From Winogradskyella bathintestinalis (lineage in GTDB: Bacteria; Bacteroidota; Bacteroidia; Flavobacteriales; Flavobacteriaceae), in contig NZ_JASDDK010000001.1 in assembly GCF_030407435.1 (NCBI RefSeq), positions 992,001-1,056,000 on the forward strand: DNA of 64,000 bases, given 5' to 3'. A program made the translations under genes and the position numbers. The notes beneath the pieces were generated by a model, which saw only the letters and a list, made by a program, of their open reading frames with translations, made no database searches and was not told the origin of the DNA. Shown in pieces: positions 25,513 through 33,576 of the stretch (position 1 is the first letter of the stretch; the number at the start of each line of letters is the position of its first letter).

Positions 25513-27464
25513 ACTGTGTGTTTTTTTCGGAGTTTGTTTGTTGGAATTTGTAATGTTACTTTAGTGCCACTTGGAATGTTGTTGTCGTATAAATCTTCAA
25601 TTTCTAAAGAATAAGACGTTGGAAATGCTTCTGAAAAATTAGCTAGCCGGGCTTTAGTAATGTTAATTCCAACTGAATTATTTTTCAGTTTCTTTCTGTT
25701 ATTAATTTTTCGAGCTGCAATTCTACCAATACCATTATCTGTAATTTCTACAGTTATAAAATTTGCAATCTCTTTACTCACTTTAAGATCAATTTTTTTG
25801 TTATTGGCTTTGGACGATAAACCATGCCAAAGCGAATTTTCTAAAAACGGTTGAAGTACCATAGAAGGTATTTTAGTCACTTCAGTATCTATGGATGGAT
25901 CTACTGTGACTTTAAAATCTATTTCATTTGAAAAACGAATATTTTCAATATTCATATAAAGTTTCATCGTTTCAAGTTCATCATTAAGTGACGTTTCCTT
26001 TTCTTGTGAAGCCATCAAAATCTTACGAATTAATTTAGAAAATTTATTGAGATAATAAACAGCATTGGTCTTGTCGTTATTTATAATATATAGTTTTATG
26101 GAATTCAGTGAATTAAATATAAAATGTGGATTCATTTGGTTTCGTAACATATCTTGCTTTAAGGTTAAGATATGCTTATCTCGTTTTAATGCTTTTGTTC
26201 TATTAAGAATAAATAGAGCTATAGCTAATGCTACTAGGAGTAATGAAGTGTAGAGAATAATTTTTTTGTTTCGGTTTAGACGTAAGCGAACGGTTTCATT
26301 TTCTAGAGCCAATGCTTTTATTTGGTTGTTCTTATTCTCGTTTTCATAAGTTATAGCAATATCATTAACATACTGTAAATTTTGCTCTGTTAAAATGGTG
26401 TTTTCTATCTCAACCGCTTCACGGTAATAGGCTAAGGCGGCTTGGTAATTATTGTTTCTTTGATTAACCTCTGACAGTAGTTTATTAGACTCGGAGATGG
26501 ATGATTTCAAATTATAAGATTGGGCGATATTAAGTGCTTTTTTTAAGTGTTTTTCAGCTGCAATTAACTGATCCATTTTTAGCTCTAATTGGCCGAGATT
26601 AATAAAGGATGATGCAATATAGAATTGGTCGTCTAGAAGCAATGCTTTCTTTAGTGCTTCTTTAATAATAGGTGCTGCTTCTGTATATTTTTCTTGTTTT
26701 AAAAATATACCACCAATACTGTTGTAACAAATAACGCGTCCGATTTCTGAGTTAATTGCATTATTGTAATCCAAAGATTTATTGTAATTAGACAACGCTA
26801 CATTTAAGTTGCCATTTGCTTCTTCTGCATAGCCTATATTATGATAATTGATGGCAAGTCCAAGTTTGTTATTTGTTTCTTTTTCAATTTTAAGTGATTT
26901 ATTAAATTGATTAATGGCCAGATCATACTGTTTTAAAGCCAAATAAATATTACCGATGCTGTTTTGTGAAACTGCAATGTTATATGTGACTGTTTCTGAG
27001 GGATTAATAACTGAATATGCAATTTTTAAAGCTTTGGTATGGTAGTCTAATGCGGGCTTAACGATATCCATACGTCTATAGACAACACCGAGCATATTAA
27101 GACTATGAATTTTTAATTCGTCGCTCTTGGCTTTATCAGCATAGGCCTTTGCGCTCTCATGAAGTGTAATGGATTGTTCATAGTTAGATATATTTCTATA
27201 AATAACTCCAAGAGCATTTAGGGCATAACAGGAGCCGTCATTATAGTTAATGTTTTTAGAAAAGCTTAATAAACGTTTCATTTTTAAACTGTCGGTCTCA
27301 ACAGGTTTAAAAATGGAATCGATTATAGCATAAGATCGAGGCTGACTTTTATTGATATAAATAAGTGAGTTTTCAAATTCAGAAGTTTGTGAATAGCTAT
27401 GCGAAGTATATAAGAGCAAAATTATGCAAAGCGGTAAAAGTTTATATAGTAAACCTGAGTTCAT
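25509..27464 (-). CDS. TPR sensor histidine kinase, LytS/YehU type
   Basis: The ATG at 27464 is preferred over the overlapping TTG at 27467. About 651 residues: a signal peptide (ends YSQTSE), six or more clear TPR repeats (about 60-360, e.g. YEQSITLHESAKAYADKAK, YDLAINQFNKSLKIEKE), one membrane helix (about 398-418), then a His_kinase domain. The phospho-acceptor His lies near 447 in MNPHFIFNSLNSI. The ATPase domain shows PFLENSLWHGL and DNGIGR. Periplasmic TPRs presumably sense a protein or peptide signal. The gene follows the LytTR response regulator after only 3 bp, so the two are a cognate pair. It ends overlapping the DUF4412 gene by 4 bp. Confidence 0.9.
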   Translation of the reverse strand: MNSGLLYKLLPLCIILLLYTSHSYSQTSEFENSLIYINKSQPRSYAIIDSIFKPVETDSLKMKRLLSFSKNINYNDGSCYALNALGVIYRNISNYEQSITLHESAKAYADKAKSDELKIHSLNMLGVVYRRMDIVKPALDYHTKALKIAYSVINPSETVTYNIAVSQNSIGNIYLALKQYDLAINQFNKSLKIEKETNNKLGLAINYHNIGYAEEANGNLNVALSNYNKSLDYNNAINSEIGRVICYNSIGGIFLKQEKYTEAAPIIKEALKKALLLDDQFYIASSFINLGQLELKMDQLIAAEKHLKKALNIAQSYNLKSSISESNKLLSEVNQRNNNYQAALAYYREAVEIENTILTEQNLQYVNDIAITYENENKNNQIKALALENETVRLRLNRNKKIILYTSLLLVALAIALFILNRTKALKRDKHILTLKQDMLRNQMNPHFIFNSLNSIKLYIINNDKTNAVYYLNKFSKLIRKILMASQEKETSLNDELETMKLYMNIENIRFSNEIDFKVTVDPSIDTEVTKIPSMVLQPFLENSLWHGLSSKANNKKIDLKVSKEIANFITVEITDNGIGRIAARKINNRKKLKNNSVGINITKARLANFSEAFPTSYSLEIEDLYDNNIPSGTKVTLQIPTNKLRKKHTV

Positions 27465-27467
27465 CAA

Positions 27468-28202
27468 CTAAAATTTTTCTAAAAAATCTGATTTACGCTG
27501 TCTAGCTACAGGTATTTTTTGATCGCTATCCATAATAACATAGCCATCGTTTTTTATAAAAGCTTTTATTTTGTTGAGATTTATAATGTATGAGTTATGA
27601 ATTCTAAAGAAGTAATGTTCTGGTAAAATAGCATCCACTTCTTTTAATTTTTTGGTCACTACAATTTTTTTCCGACTTTGTAAAAAGAGAGTGCTATAAT
27701 TACCGTCGGATTCTATATAGACTATGTCATCTACGTCTAAGAAGAGTAACTTTCCATCGGTATTAATGGTGATCTTTTTTTTATCGAATTGCGAATTAAA
27801 GGTTTTAAGGATGCGTTCTAACTTTAAAGAATTAATAGTACGATCACTATATTTTTTAATTTTTGAAATACAGTCCCTTAAGTCATCTGAATCAATAGGT
27901 TTTAATAGATAATCTATAGCTTCATGTTTTAAAGCTTTAATAGCGTACTCATCATAAGCAGTGGTAATGATAATGGCAAAATCAGTGTTGCTCAACTGCT
28001 CTAAAAATTGAAAACCGCCCATGGTGGGCATTTGTACATCCAAAAACAAACAATCTGGGGTATTGAGATGTAAAAACTTTAATGCCTCGTCTGGGTTAGT
28101 AAAAGAAGCCATTACCTCAATCTCTTGACTAAAGTTGCTAAGTTCCCATATAAGACTTTGGATGGCTTTTGGCTCATCATCTACAATAACTGCTTTTAAC
28201 AT
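27468..28202 (-). CDS. LytTR-type response regulator
   Basis: This is a 244-residue protein. The receiver domain (1-120) has the acidic pair in VIVDDEP, phospho-acceptor D55 in CLFLDVQMP, and the conserved Thr (ITTAYDEYA) and Lys (YLLKPID). A LytTR DNA-binding domain follows (about 145-244, VDDIVYIESDGNYSTLFL ... FFRIHNSYIINLNKI ... IPVARQRK). It is encoded immediately upstream of the TPR sensor kinase. The target promoters are unknown. The tight neighbourhood with the T9SS/DUF4412 genes makes these candidate targets, but this is inference. Confidence 0.93.
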   Translation of the reverse strand: MLKAVIVDDEPKAIQSLIWELSNFSQEIEVMASFTNPDEALKFLHLNTPDCLFLDVQMPTMGGFQFLEQLSNTDFAIIITTAYDEYAIKALKHEAIDYLLKPIDSDDLRDCISKIKKYSDRTINSLKLERILKTFNSQFDKKKITINTDGKLLFLDVDDIVYIESDGNYSTLFLQSRKKIVVTKKLKEVDAILPEHYFFRIHNSYIINLNKIKAFIKNDGYVIMDSDQKIPVARQRKSDFLEKF

Positions 28203-28562
28203 ATTAGAACATTATTTCTTATAAATATATACATATATTAAGTGTTTTACATGGAATTATGTATGCAATGCATGGTTTTATGTGTAGAAGGCTTTAAAAA
28301 ATATTACAAATTTCTTGAATTCCAATTATACAGTTTTTTTTACCATTTATACATTACAGTATTGAAAATAAGATATTTATATGGAAATTTAAGTATTGAA
28401 ATAAACCAAAATAAAATGCAAATTGGGGGTTTGCCTTTTTGGTTAATTACTATTAATCTGCATAAATTAGAAGGTATTACTATTCTAAATTTTCTATTCA
28501 GTGTTAATGTGTAATAATTATTTTTAAAAATACTTATTATCAATTTCAGTTAGTTATTAGGG

Positions 28563-28593
28563 AAAAAAGAGCGTTTATAAAACGCTCTTTTTT
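28563..28593. terminator. Orphan bidirectional rho-independent terminator
   Basis: AAAGAGCGTTT (28566-28576), a 3-nt loop and AAACGCTCTTT (28580-28590) form a perfect 11-bp stem flanked by A-run and T-run on the two sides. Both neighbouring genes read away from it, so it terminates no recognised coding gene. See the finding on a possible non-coding RNA. Confidence 0.85.
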
Positions 28594-28788
28594 ATGCCGT
28601 GATATTGGCAGTAATAGGCTTTATGAAATAGTCAATGAACTCGCTTAGTAGCTAAAAATTTAACACGATTAAACTTACAATTATTTTTAATTTAAAATGT
28701 TTGTAAGTGCTTGATAATCAATGATGTGAAATTATATTTAATAATCTTCAGTTTCCTCAAGTATAATCAACTTTGTTAAAAACTTGTT

Positions 28789-28809
28789 GACAATGTTTAT
28801 AACATTGTC
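28789..28809. promoter_or_regulatory. Inverted repeat upstream of nrdB, candidate operator
   Basis: Arms GACAATGTT and AACATTGTC are perfectly complementary with a 3-bp spacer TAT. A TTGACA-like box overlaps the left arm. The site is 213 bp upstream of the nrdB ATG. It does not fit the NrdR-box consensus, so the binding protein is unknown. Confidence 0.5.
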
Positions 28810-29021
28810 TTTCATTTTACTCTACATTTTTCAATCTTTGTTGAAGGCAAAAAAAGAAATTGATTTATCATTTTTAAACCATAAAAGTACCGAAAATCAA
28901 TTTTAAAAATTTCGACATTTATTCCTAATTAAGGAAAAAAATATAACCCGATTTACGCATATATAAATAACATCTAGAATGGTCTAAATCGTTCTAATGA
29001 CTTTTTAGTCTTTAAAATTAA

Positions 29022-30305
29022 ATGAATACTATGGAGATTACAGAAATTATAAAAAGAGATTATGAAACAAGTCCATTTGTTTTAAATAAGATTTCTAATG
29101 CTATTGAAAAAGCAATGTTATCTGTTGGAAATGGCACCAAAGAAGATGCAAATACGATTTCTGTAAATGTTTTGCAAACCTTATTAGATAGAAAAAGAAA
29201 GGATCATAATTATTTACCTACGGTAGAAGAAGTGCAAGATCTTGTGGAGGAAAAATTAATGGAGAGTTCTTTTCACGGTGTTGCAAAAGCGTATATATTA
29301 TATAGAGACGAACAAGCCAGAAACAGAAAAACAAATATTTTCGAAAAACGTATTAATTTAAAGCCGTATGAGTATCCTGAGCTTAATGAATATGTAGACG
29401 CGATAAGACATTCGTATTGGATTCATTCAGAATTTAATTTTACAAGTGATATTCAAGATTTTAAAACACGATTGACCATTGTAGAGCAAAACGCCATTAA
29501 AAACACAATGCTTGCTATTTCGCAAATTGAAGTAGCGGTAAAATCGTTTTGGGGTGACATCTATCATAAAATGCCAAAACCAGAAATTGGCTCAGTTGGC
29601 GCCACATTTGCAGAAAGTGAAGTGCGTCATCACGATGCATATTCTCATTTATTAGAAATTTTAGGACTTAATAATGAGTTTAAGAACTTAAAGAAAAAGC
29701 CTGTAATAATGCGACGTGTTCATTATTTAGAAACTGCTTTAAAGAATGCTAAAAGTGAAGATAACAAAGAGTATGCAGAATCTATTTTGTTGTTTTCTCT
29801 TTTTATAGAACACGTGTCTTTATTTTCTCAATTTTTAATTATTATGGCTTTCAATAAACATAAAAACATGCTAAAGGGTGTTTCTAATGTGGTTGAAGCG
29901 ACTTCAAAAGAAGAACAAATTCATGGTGATTTTGGAATCGATATCATTAGAATTATTAAAGATGAGAACCCGACATGGTTTGATGAACAACATAGCAATG
30001 TCGTAAGAGAATTATGTGAAGAAGCTTTTAAATCTGAAAGTAAATTGGTGGATTGGATTTTTGAAGCTGGAGAATTAGAGTTTTTACCAAAAGAAGTAAT
30101 AAACGAATTTATTAAAAATAGATTCAACAATTCATTAGAAAGTATTGGCATCGAAAAAGTGTTCGATGTTAACGAGACTTTATTAGAACAAACCGATTGG
30201 TTTGATGATGAAATTATAGGAACAAAACACGGAGATTTTTTCGTGAAACGTTCAATAAATTATGCAAAAAGACAAAAAAGTGTAACCGGAGACGACTTAT
30301 TTTAA
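29022..30305 (+). CDS. nrdB: Class I ribonucleotide reductase small subunit with N-terminal ATP-cone
   Basis: This is a 427-residue protein. Residues about 4-100 form an ATP-cone (EIIKRDYETSPFVLNKISNAI, TVEEVQDLVEEKLM, AYILYRDEQARNR), which normally sits on the large subunit. The ferritin-like radical domain follows. Likely metal ligands are E170, E200, H203, E263, E298 and H301. The tyrosine corresponding to the classical radical site is Y207 (ESEVRHHDAYSHLL). It ends with an acidic DDLF tail for binding NrdA. Small subunits with ATP-cones are known in Leeuwenhoekiella and other Flavobacteriia, where the cone inhibits activity when dATP is high, and flavobacterial relatives use a dimanganese class Id cofactor. 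Applying either point here is inference from family resemblance. Confidence 0.93.
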   Translation: MNTMEITEIIKRDYETSPFVLNKISNAIEKAMLSVGNGTKEDANTISVNVLQTLLDRKRKDHNYLPTVEEVQDLVEEKLMESSFHGVAKAYILYRDEQARNRKTNIFEKRINLKPYEYPELNEYVDAIRHSYWIHSEFNFTSDIQDFKTRLTIVEQNAIKNTMLAISQIEVAVKSFWGDIYHKMPKPEIGSVGATFAESEVRHHDAYSHLLEILGLNNEFKNLKKKPVIMRRVHYLETALKNAKSEDNKEYAESILLFSLFIEHVSLFSQFLIIMAFNKHKNMLKGVSNVVEATSKEEQIHGDFGIDIIRIIKDENPTWFDEQHSNVVRELCEEAFKSESKLVDWIFEAGELEFLPKEVINEFIKNRFNNSLESIGIEKVFDVNETLLEQTDWFDDEIIGTKHGDFFVKRSINYAKRQKSVTGDDLF

Positions 30306-30308
30306 ACC

Positions 30309-32108
30309 ATGAACGACAAAATTAACTTAGACCTCGAAAACGACGTAGTAAACCCTCAAACTACAAAAACATTAAATCACGATGAGCTAATTAAAGCTAG
30401 GAAAGAAGCTATTAAAGAAGCGAAGTCAGAACCAGAAATAAAATGGTTAACAGATCATAGTCGCCAATTTTTAGCCTCTGGTTATCTTACTGGAGATACC
30501 TCTCCTGAAGAACGCATTAGAGAAATTGCCAATAACGCCGAAAAAATATTAGGTATTGATGGTTTTGCAGACAAGTTTTATGGCTACATGGCAGAAGGTT
30601 ACTATTCTTTAGCTTCTCCAGTTTGGTCTAACTTTGGAAAAAAACGCGGCTTACCAATTAGTTGTTTTGGCTCGCATATATCTGATGATATGGGTGATAT
30701 CCTATATACACAATCAGAAGTGGGTATGATGTCTAAACTCGGTGGTGGTACTTCTGGTTACTTTGGAAAACTGCGTCATAGAGGTGCACCAGTTAAAAAT
30801 AACGGTGAGTCCTCTGGAGCTGTGCATATTATGCAATTGTTTGAAAAAATGGTTGATGTAGTGAGCCAAGGTTCTGTAAGACGTGGTCGTTTTTCTCCAT
30901 ATTTACCAATCGAGCATAACGATATTCATGAGTTTTTAGAAATAGGAACAGAAGGCAATCCAATACAAGAATTAACACATGGAGTTACTGTGGGTAATGA
31001 GTGGATGCAAGAAATGATCGATGGCGATAAGGATAAAAGAGCTATTTGGGCAAAAGTATTACAGCGTAGAGGTGAAATAGGGTACCCTTATATTTTCTTT
31101 AGAGACAATGCCAACAATACATCACCAGATGTATACCAGGATAAAAATCATGAAATCTACGCAAGTAACTTATGTTCAGAAATTATGTTACCGACCAACG
31201 ACAGATGGTCGTTTGTTTGTGTGTTATCTTCTATAAACTTATTACATTATGATAAGTGGAAAGATACCGACGCGGTAGAAACGATGGTGTATTTCTTAGA
31301 TGCGGTATTAGAAGAATTTATTACAAAATTAGAAGTATATAGAGATTCTGCTGATAGAGATGATAGACAAACCTTCATGTTTATGGAGAAGGCCTATAAC
31401 TTTGCAAAAGAAAATAGAGCCTTAGGTTTAGGAGCTTTAGGATGGCATTCATTATTACAATCTAAAATGGTAGGTTTCGATAGTAAAGAGGCTTTTGATT
31501 TAAATAGTGAAATCTTTAAAACGATAAAAGATAAATCTGTAAAAGCATCAGAAGAATTAGCTAAGCTATTTGGTGAGCCAGACGTATTAAAAGGCTACGG
31601 AAGACGTAACACGACGTTAAATGCTGTGGCGCCAACAACATCTTCTGCCTTTATATTAGGACAAGTATCACAAGGTATTGAGCCAATTTGGTCTAATAGT
31701 TATGTAAAGGATATTGCAAAAATTAAAACAACGATTAAAAATCCTTATTTAGTAACACTTTTAGAAGAAAAAGGCATGAATACTAATGAGGTATGGAGAA
31801 GCATTAGAGATTATGATGGCTCGGTTCAACATTTAGAGGGTCTAACAGATCACGAAAAGGACGTGTTTAAAACCTATTCTGAAATTGATCAAATGACTAT
31901 TATTTATCAAGCGGCGAATAGACAAAATCACATTGACCAAGCACAGTCTTTAAATATTATGGTACATCCAGATATGCCAGTAAAAGACATTAACAAGATT
32001 TATGTTACAGCGTGGCAATTGGGTGTAAAATCATTGTACTATCAACACAGTATGAATGCTGCGCAGAAATTTAAGCAAAAGAAGGAATGTGCTAGCTGTG
32101 AAGGCTAG
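30309..32108 (+). CDS. nrdA: Class I ribonucleotide reductase large subunit without ATP-cone
   Basis: This 599-residue protein is short for NrdA because no N-terminal ATP-cone is present. The catalytic set is intact: C119 (PISCFGS) and C304 (FVCVLSS) form the redox pair, and N287-L-C289-S-E291 holds the thiyl cysteine and the acid/base residues. The paired tyrosines LYYQHS lie near the C-terminus, and the C-terminal ECASCEG carries the CxxC pair that re-reduces the active site. It starts 3 bp after nrdB, so the two are one operon. Overall dNTP-dependent on/off control has evidently moved to NrdB. A strong terminator follows. Confidence 0.95.
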   Translation: MNDKINLDLENDVVNPQTTKTLNHDELIKARKEAIKEAKSEPEIKWLTDHSRQFLASGYLTGDTSPEERIREIANNAEKILGIDGFADKFYGYMAEGYYSLASPVWSNFGKKRGLPISCFGSHISDDMGDILYTQSEVGMMSKLGGGTSGYFGKLRHRGAPVKNNGESSGAVHIMQLFEKMVDVVSQGSVRRGRFSPYLPIEHNDIHEFLEIGTEGNPIQELTHGVTVGNEWMQEMIDGDKDKRAIWAKVLQRRGEIGYPYIFFRDNANNTSPDVYQDKNHEIYASNLCSEIMLPTNDRWSFVCVLSSINLLHYDKWKDTDAVETMVYFLDAVLEEFITKLEVYRDSADRDDRQTFMFMEKAYNFAKENRALGLGALGWHSLLQSKMVGFDSKEAFDLNSEIFKTIKDKSVKASEELAKLFGEPDVLKGYGRRNTTLNAVAPTTSSAFILGQVSQGIEPIWSNSYVKDIAKIKTTIKNPYLVTLLEEKGMNTNEVWRSIRDYDGSVQHLEGLTDHEKDVFKTYSEIDQMTIIYQAANRQNHIDQAQSLNIMVHPDMPVKDINKIYVTAWQLGVKSLYYQHSMNAAQKFKQKKECASCEG

Positions 32109-32145
32109 AATTTTTTGAAGTAAAAGAATACTAACTAATTAAAAA

Positions 32146-32171
32146 ACATCTCAGGAATGAGATGTTTTTTT
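32146..32171 (+). terminator. Terminator of nrdBA
   Basis: ACATCTC, a 6-nt loop, GAGATGT and then seven T lie 37 bp after the nrdA stop. The A-run on the left side extends the stem. Confidence 0.85.
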
Positions 32172-32454
32172 AGTTTAAAATCAAATTTAGAACTGTTAAT
32201 TAAGTGGCAGCTATTTCTTTTGTTACCGAGGTGAGATATGAAATATCCAGACAGCCGATTACTCAGTCTGTTTGTTATTAACTATAGACTGATGAGATTG
32301 TAAATGTTATACACATTTCAACTCTATTTAAATTGAGATAATTCATGATGCTTTCTAAGCATTATTTCGCCAATATTTTGAGTGTAAGTAAAACAGAAGT
32401 AATATTGATAATTGTGGAACAACCTTATTTTTTCTATTTCCGTACTTCACAAAC

Positions 32455-32497
32455 AAAAAAAGCATCCAATGCCGATTTATACGGGAGGATGCTTTTT
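32455..32497 (-). terminator. Terminator of the OmpA-family gene
   Basis: On the minus strand AGCATCC, a 19-nt loop, GGATGCT and then a run of T lie 28 bp after the OmpA stop. The loop is long but the stem and T-run are clear, and an A-run on the other side makes it bidirectional. Confidence 0.75.
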
Positions 32498-32524
32498 AAT
32501 GTTACCCATAAATAGGTTAATGGT

Positions 32525-33376
32525 CTATTTTGCTTCCATCATAGCAAAGAACTTATCAATATTTGGCATTAAAACAATACGCGTTCTACGGTTTTTAGCA
32601 CGGTTTTCCCATGTATCGTTTTCTACCAAAGGTTGGTAGCTACTACGACCAGACGCTATTAATTGTTCTGGTGCCACATTGAATTGATTTTGTAATTTTT
32701 TAACCACTGAAGTTGCACGCAATACGCTTAATTCCCAATTGTCAGAGATTTTTTCAGTATTAATGCTTCTGGAATCTGTATGGCCTTCTACCATTACATC
32801 TAAGCTTGGTTCAGAATTAATGACGTCTGCCAATTTCTTTAAGATTTTATCAGCTTTATTTCCAACTCTATAGCTGGCAGTACTAAAAAGCATATCGTCG
32901 TCAATAGATATCATAACAACGGTTTCGTTAATATCTACAACGATATCTTCATTTTCATCAAGATCGCTAGTGTTCATAGCTTTGTTCAAATTATACTGAA
33001 CAGCTAAATTCATTGAATCTTTTAATGTTTTAGCGTTTGCTAATTTTTCGGCATCCACATTTTGTAATGTAGCACGCATTTTTTCTTTACTTGCTCCAGA
33101 GGCTACAGTTCCGTCTTCAGAAACTTGAAATTTAGCTTTATTTTCTATAGTTAATTCTTCTACATCATCATTTAACGACTGAATTTTTGAATTATATTCA
33201 TTAACTCGTGCTTCTATAACTGCGAATTTATTTTCTAAATCTTCTTTTGCAACTCTAGTTTTTGTGAGCTCACTTTTAACTTCGCCATTTTCTTGTTCTA
33301 AGGCTAAGTATTTCTTTTTAGAAACACAAGCGGTCAATAAAATTGTTGTTACTAATAGGACTGAAATTTTTTTCAT
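32525..33376 (-). CDS. OmpA-family lipoprotein
   Basis: This 283-residue protein has a lipoprotein signal peptide (lipobox LLTAC, C17) and a long coiled coil (about 25-90, KYLALEQENGEVKSEL ... VEELTIENK). The C-terminal OmpA/Pal peptidoglycan-binding domain is at about 150-280 (VMVEGHTDSRSIN, WELSVLRATSVVKKL, ASGRSSYQPL, NRRTRIVLMPN). It should tether the outer membrane to peptidoglycan. A -10-like box, TACTTTTG on the minus strand (33419-33426), lies 43 bp upstream of the ATG. It appears monocistronic, with a terminator on its 3' side and the PiT terminator upstream. Confidence 0.92.
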   Translation of the reverse strand: MKKISVLLVTTILLTACVSKKKYLALEQENGEVKSELTKTRVAKEDLENKFAVIEARVNEYNSKIQSLNDDVEELTIENKAKFQVSEDGTVASGASKEKMRATLQNVDAEKLANAKTLKDSMNLAVQYNLNKAMNTSDLDENEDIVVDINETVVMISIDDDMLFSTASYRVGNKADKILKKLADVINSEPSLDVMVEGHTDSRSINTEKISDNWELSVLRATSVVKKLQNQFNVAPEQLIASGRSSYQPLVENDTWENRAKNRRTRIVLMPNIDKFFAMMEAK

Positions 33377-33514
33377 ATTTTAAATTTTTAATGTTAAGAT
33401 TTAAAGTATTATATACGGCAAAAGTATAGAGTTGGACGTTTAGAAAGTATTTTATTCAATATTTTGTTTAACTCAAATAGAATGCACACTTAATTTAATT
33501 TAAGTTTTCAAACT

Positions 33515-33555
33515 AAAAAAACCTCAATACTTAATTAAAAGCATTGAGGTTTTTT
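33515..33555 (-). terminator. Terminator of the phosphate transporter operon
   Basis: Plus-strand reading: A-run, ACCTCAAT, a 14-nt loop, ATTGAGGT and a T-run. On the minus strand it lies about 22 bp after the PiT stop and ends in a T-run. It is symmetrical enough to work both ways. Confidence 0.8.
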
Positions 33556-33576
33556 GTATATAAAGTTAATTAATCG

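Larger units (their letters stand above)
28203..29021. other. 819-bp divergent intergenic region, response regulator / nrdB
   Basis: It contains an isolated strong bidirectional terminator (28563-28593), a perfect 9-bp-arm inverted repeat (28789-28809) and long AT-rich stretches. Open frames such as 28242-28514 have unlikely composition and no recognisable start signals. The isolated terminator suggests an unannotated transcript in the left half. Confidence 0.6.
32109..32524. other. 416-bp convergent intergenic region nrdA / OmpA
   Basis: It is bounded by the nrdBA terminator (32146-32171) and the OmpA terminator (32455-32497). Between them lie about 280 bp of AT-rich DNA with an inverted repeat TCAGTCT (32263-32269) / AGACTGA (32286-32292). 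No coding region is supported, and the frame at 32412-32639 runs across the OmpA gene end. Confidence 0.5.

Noticed and set aside
28242..28514. Open frame of about 90 codons in the response regulator / nrdB gap
   Set aside because: Composition is dominated by AT-rich codons (many Phe, Tyr, Ile, Leu), there is no recognisable domain and no supporting start signal, and an opposite-strand frame overlaps it. It looks like chance, although an RNA may be made here.
28740..29021. NrdR box upstream of nrdB
   Set aside because: No pair of ACACWATATATWGTGT-like sites was found by eye. The perfect inverted repeat there has a different sequence.
32412..32639. Open frame of 75 codons across the OmpA 3' end
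   Set aside because: It runs through the OmpA terminator and antisense to the conserved OmpA C-terminal domain, so it is a shadow frame.
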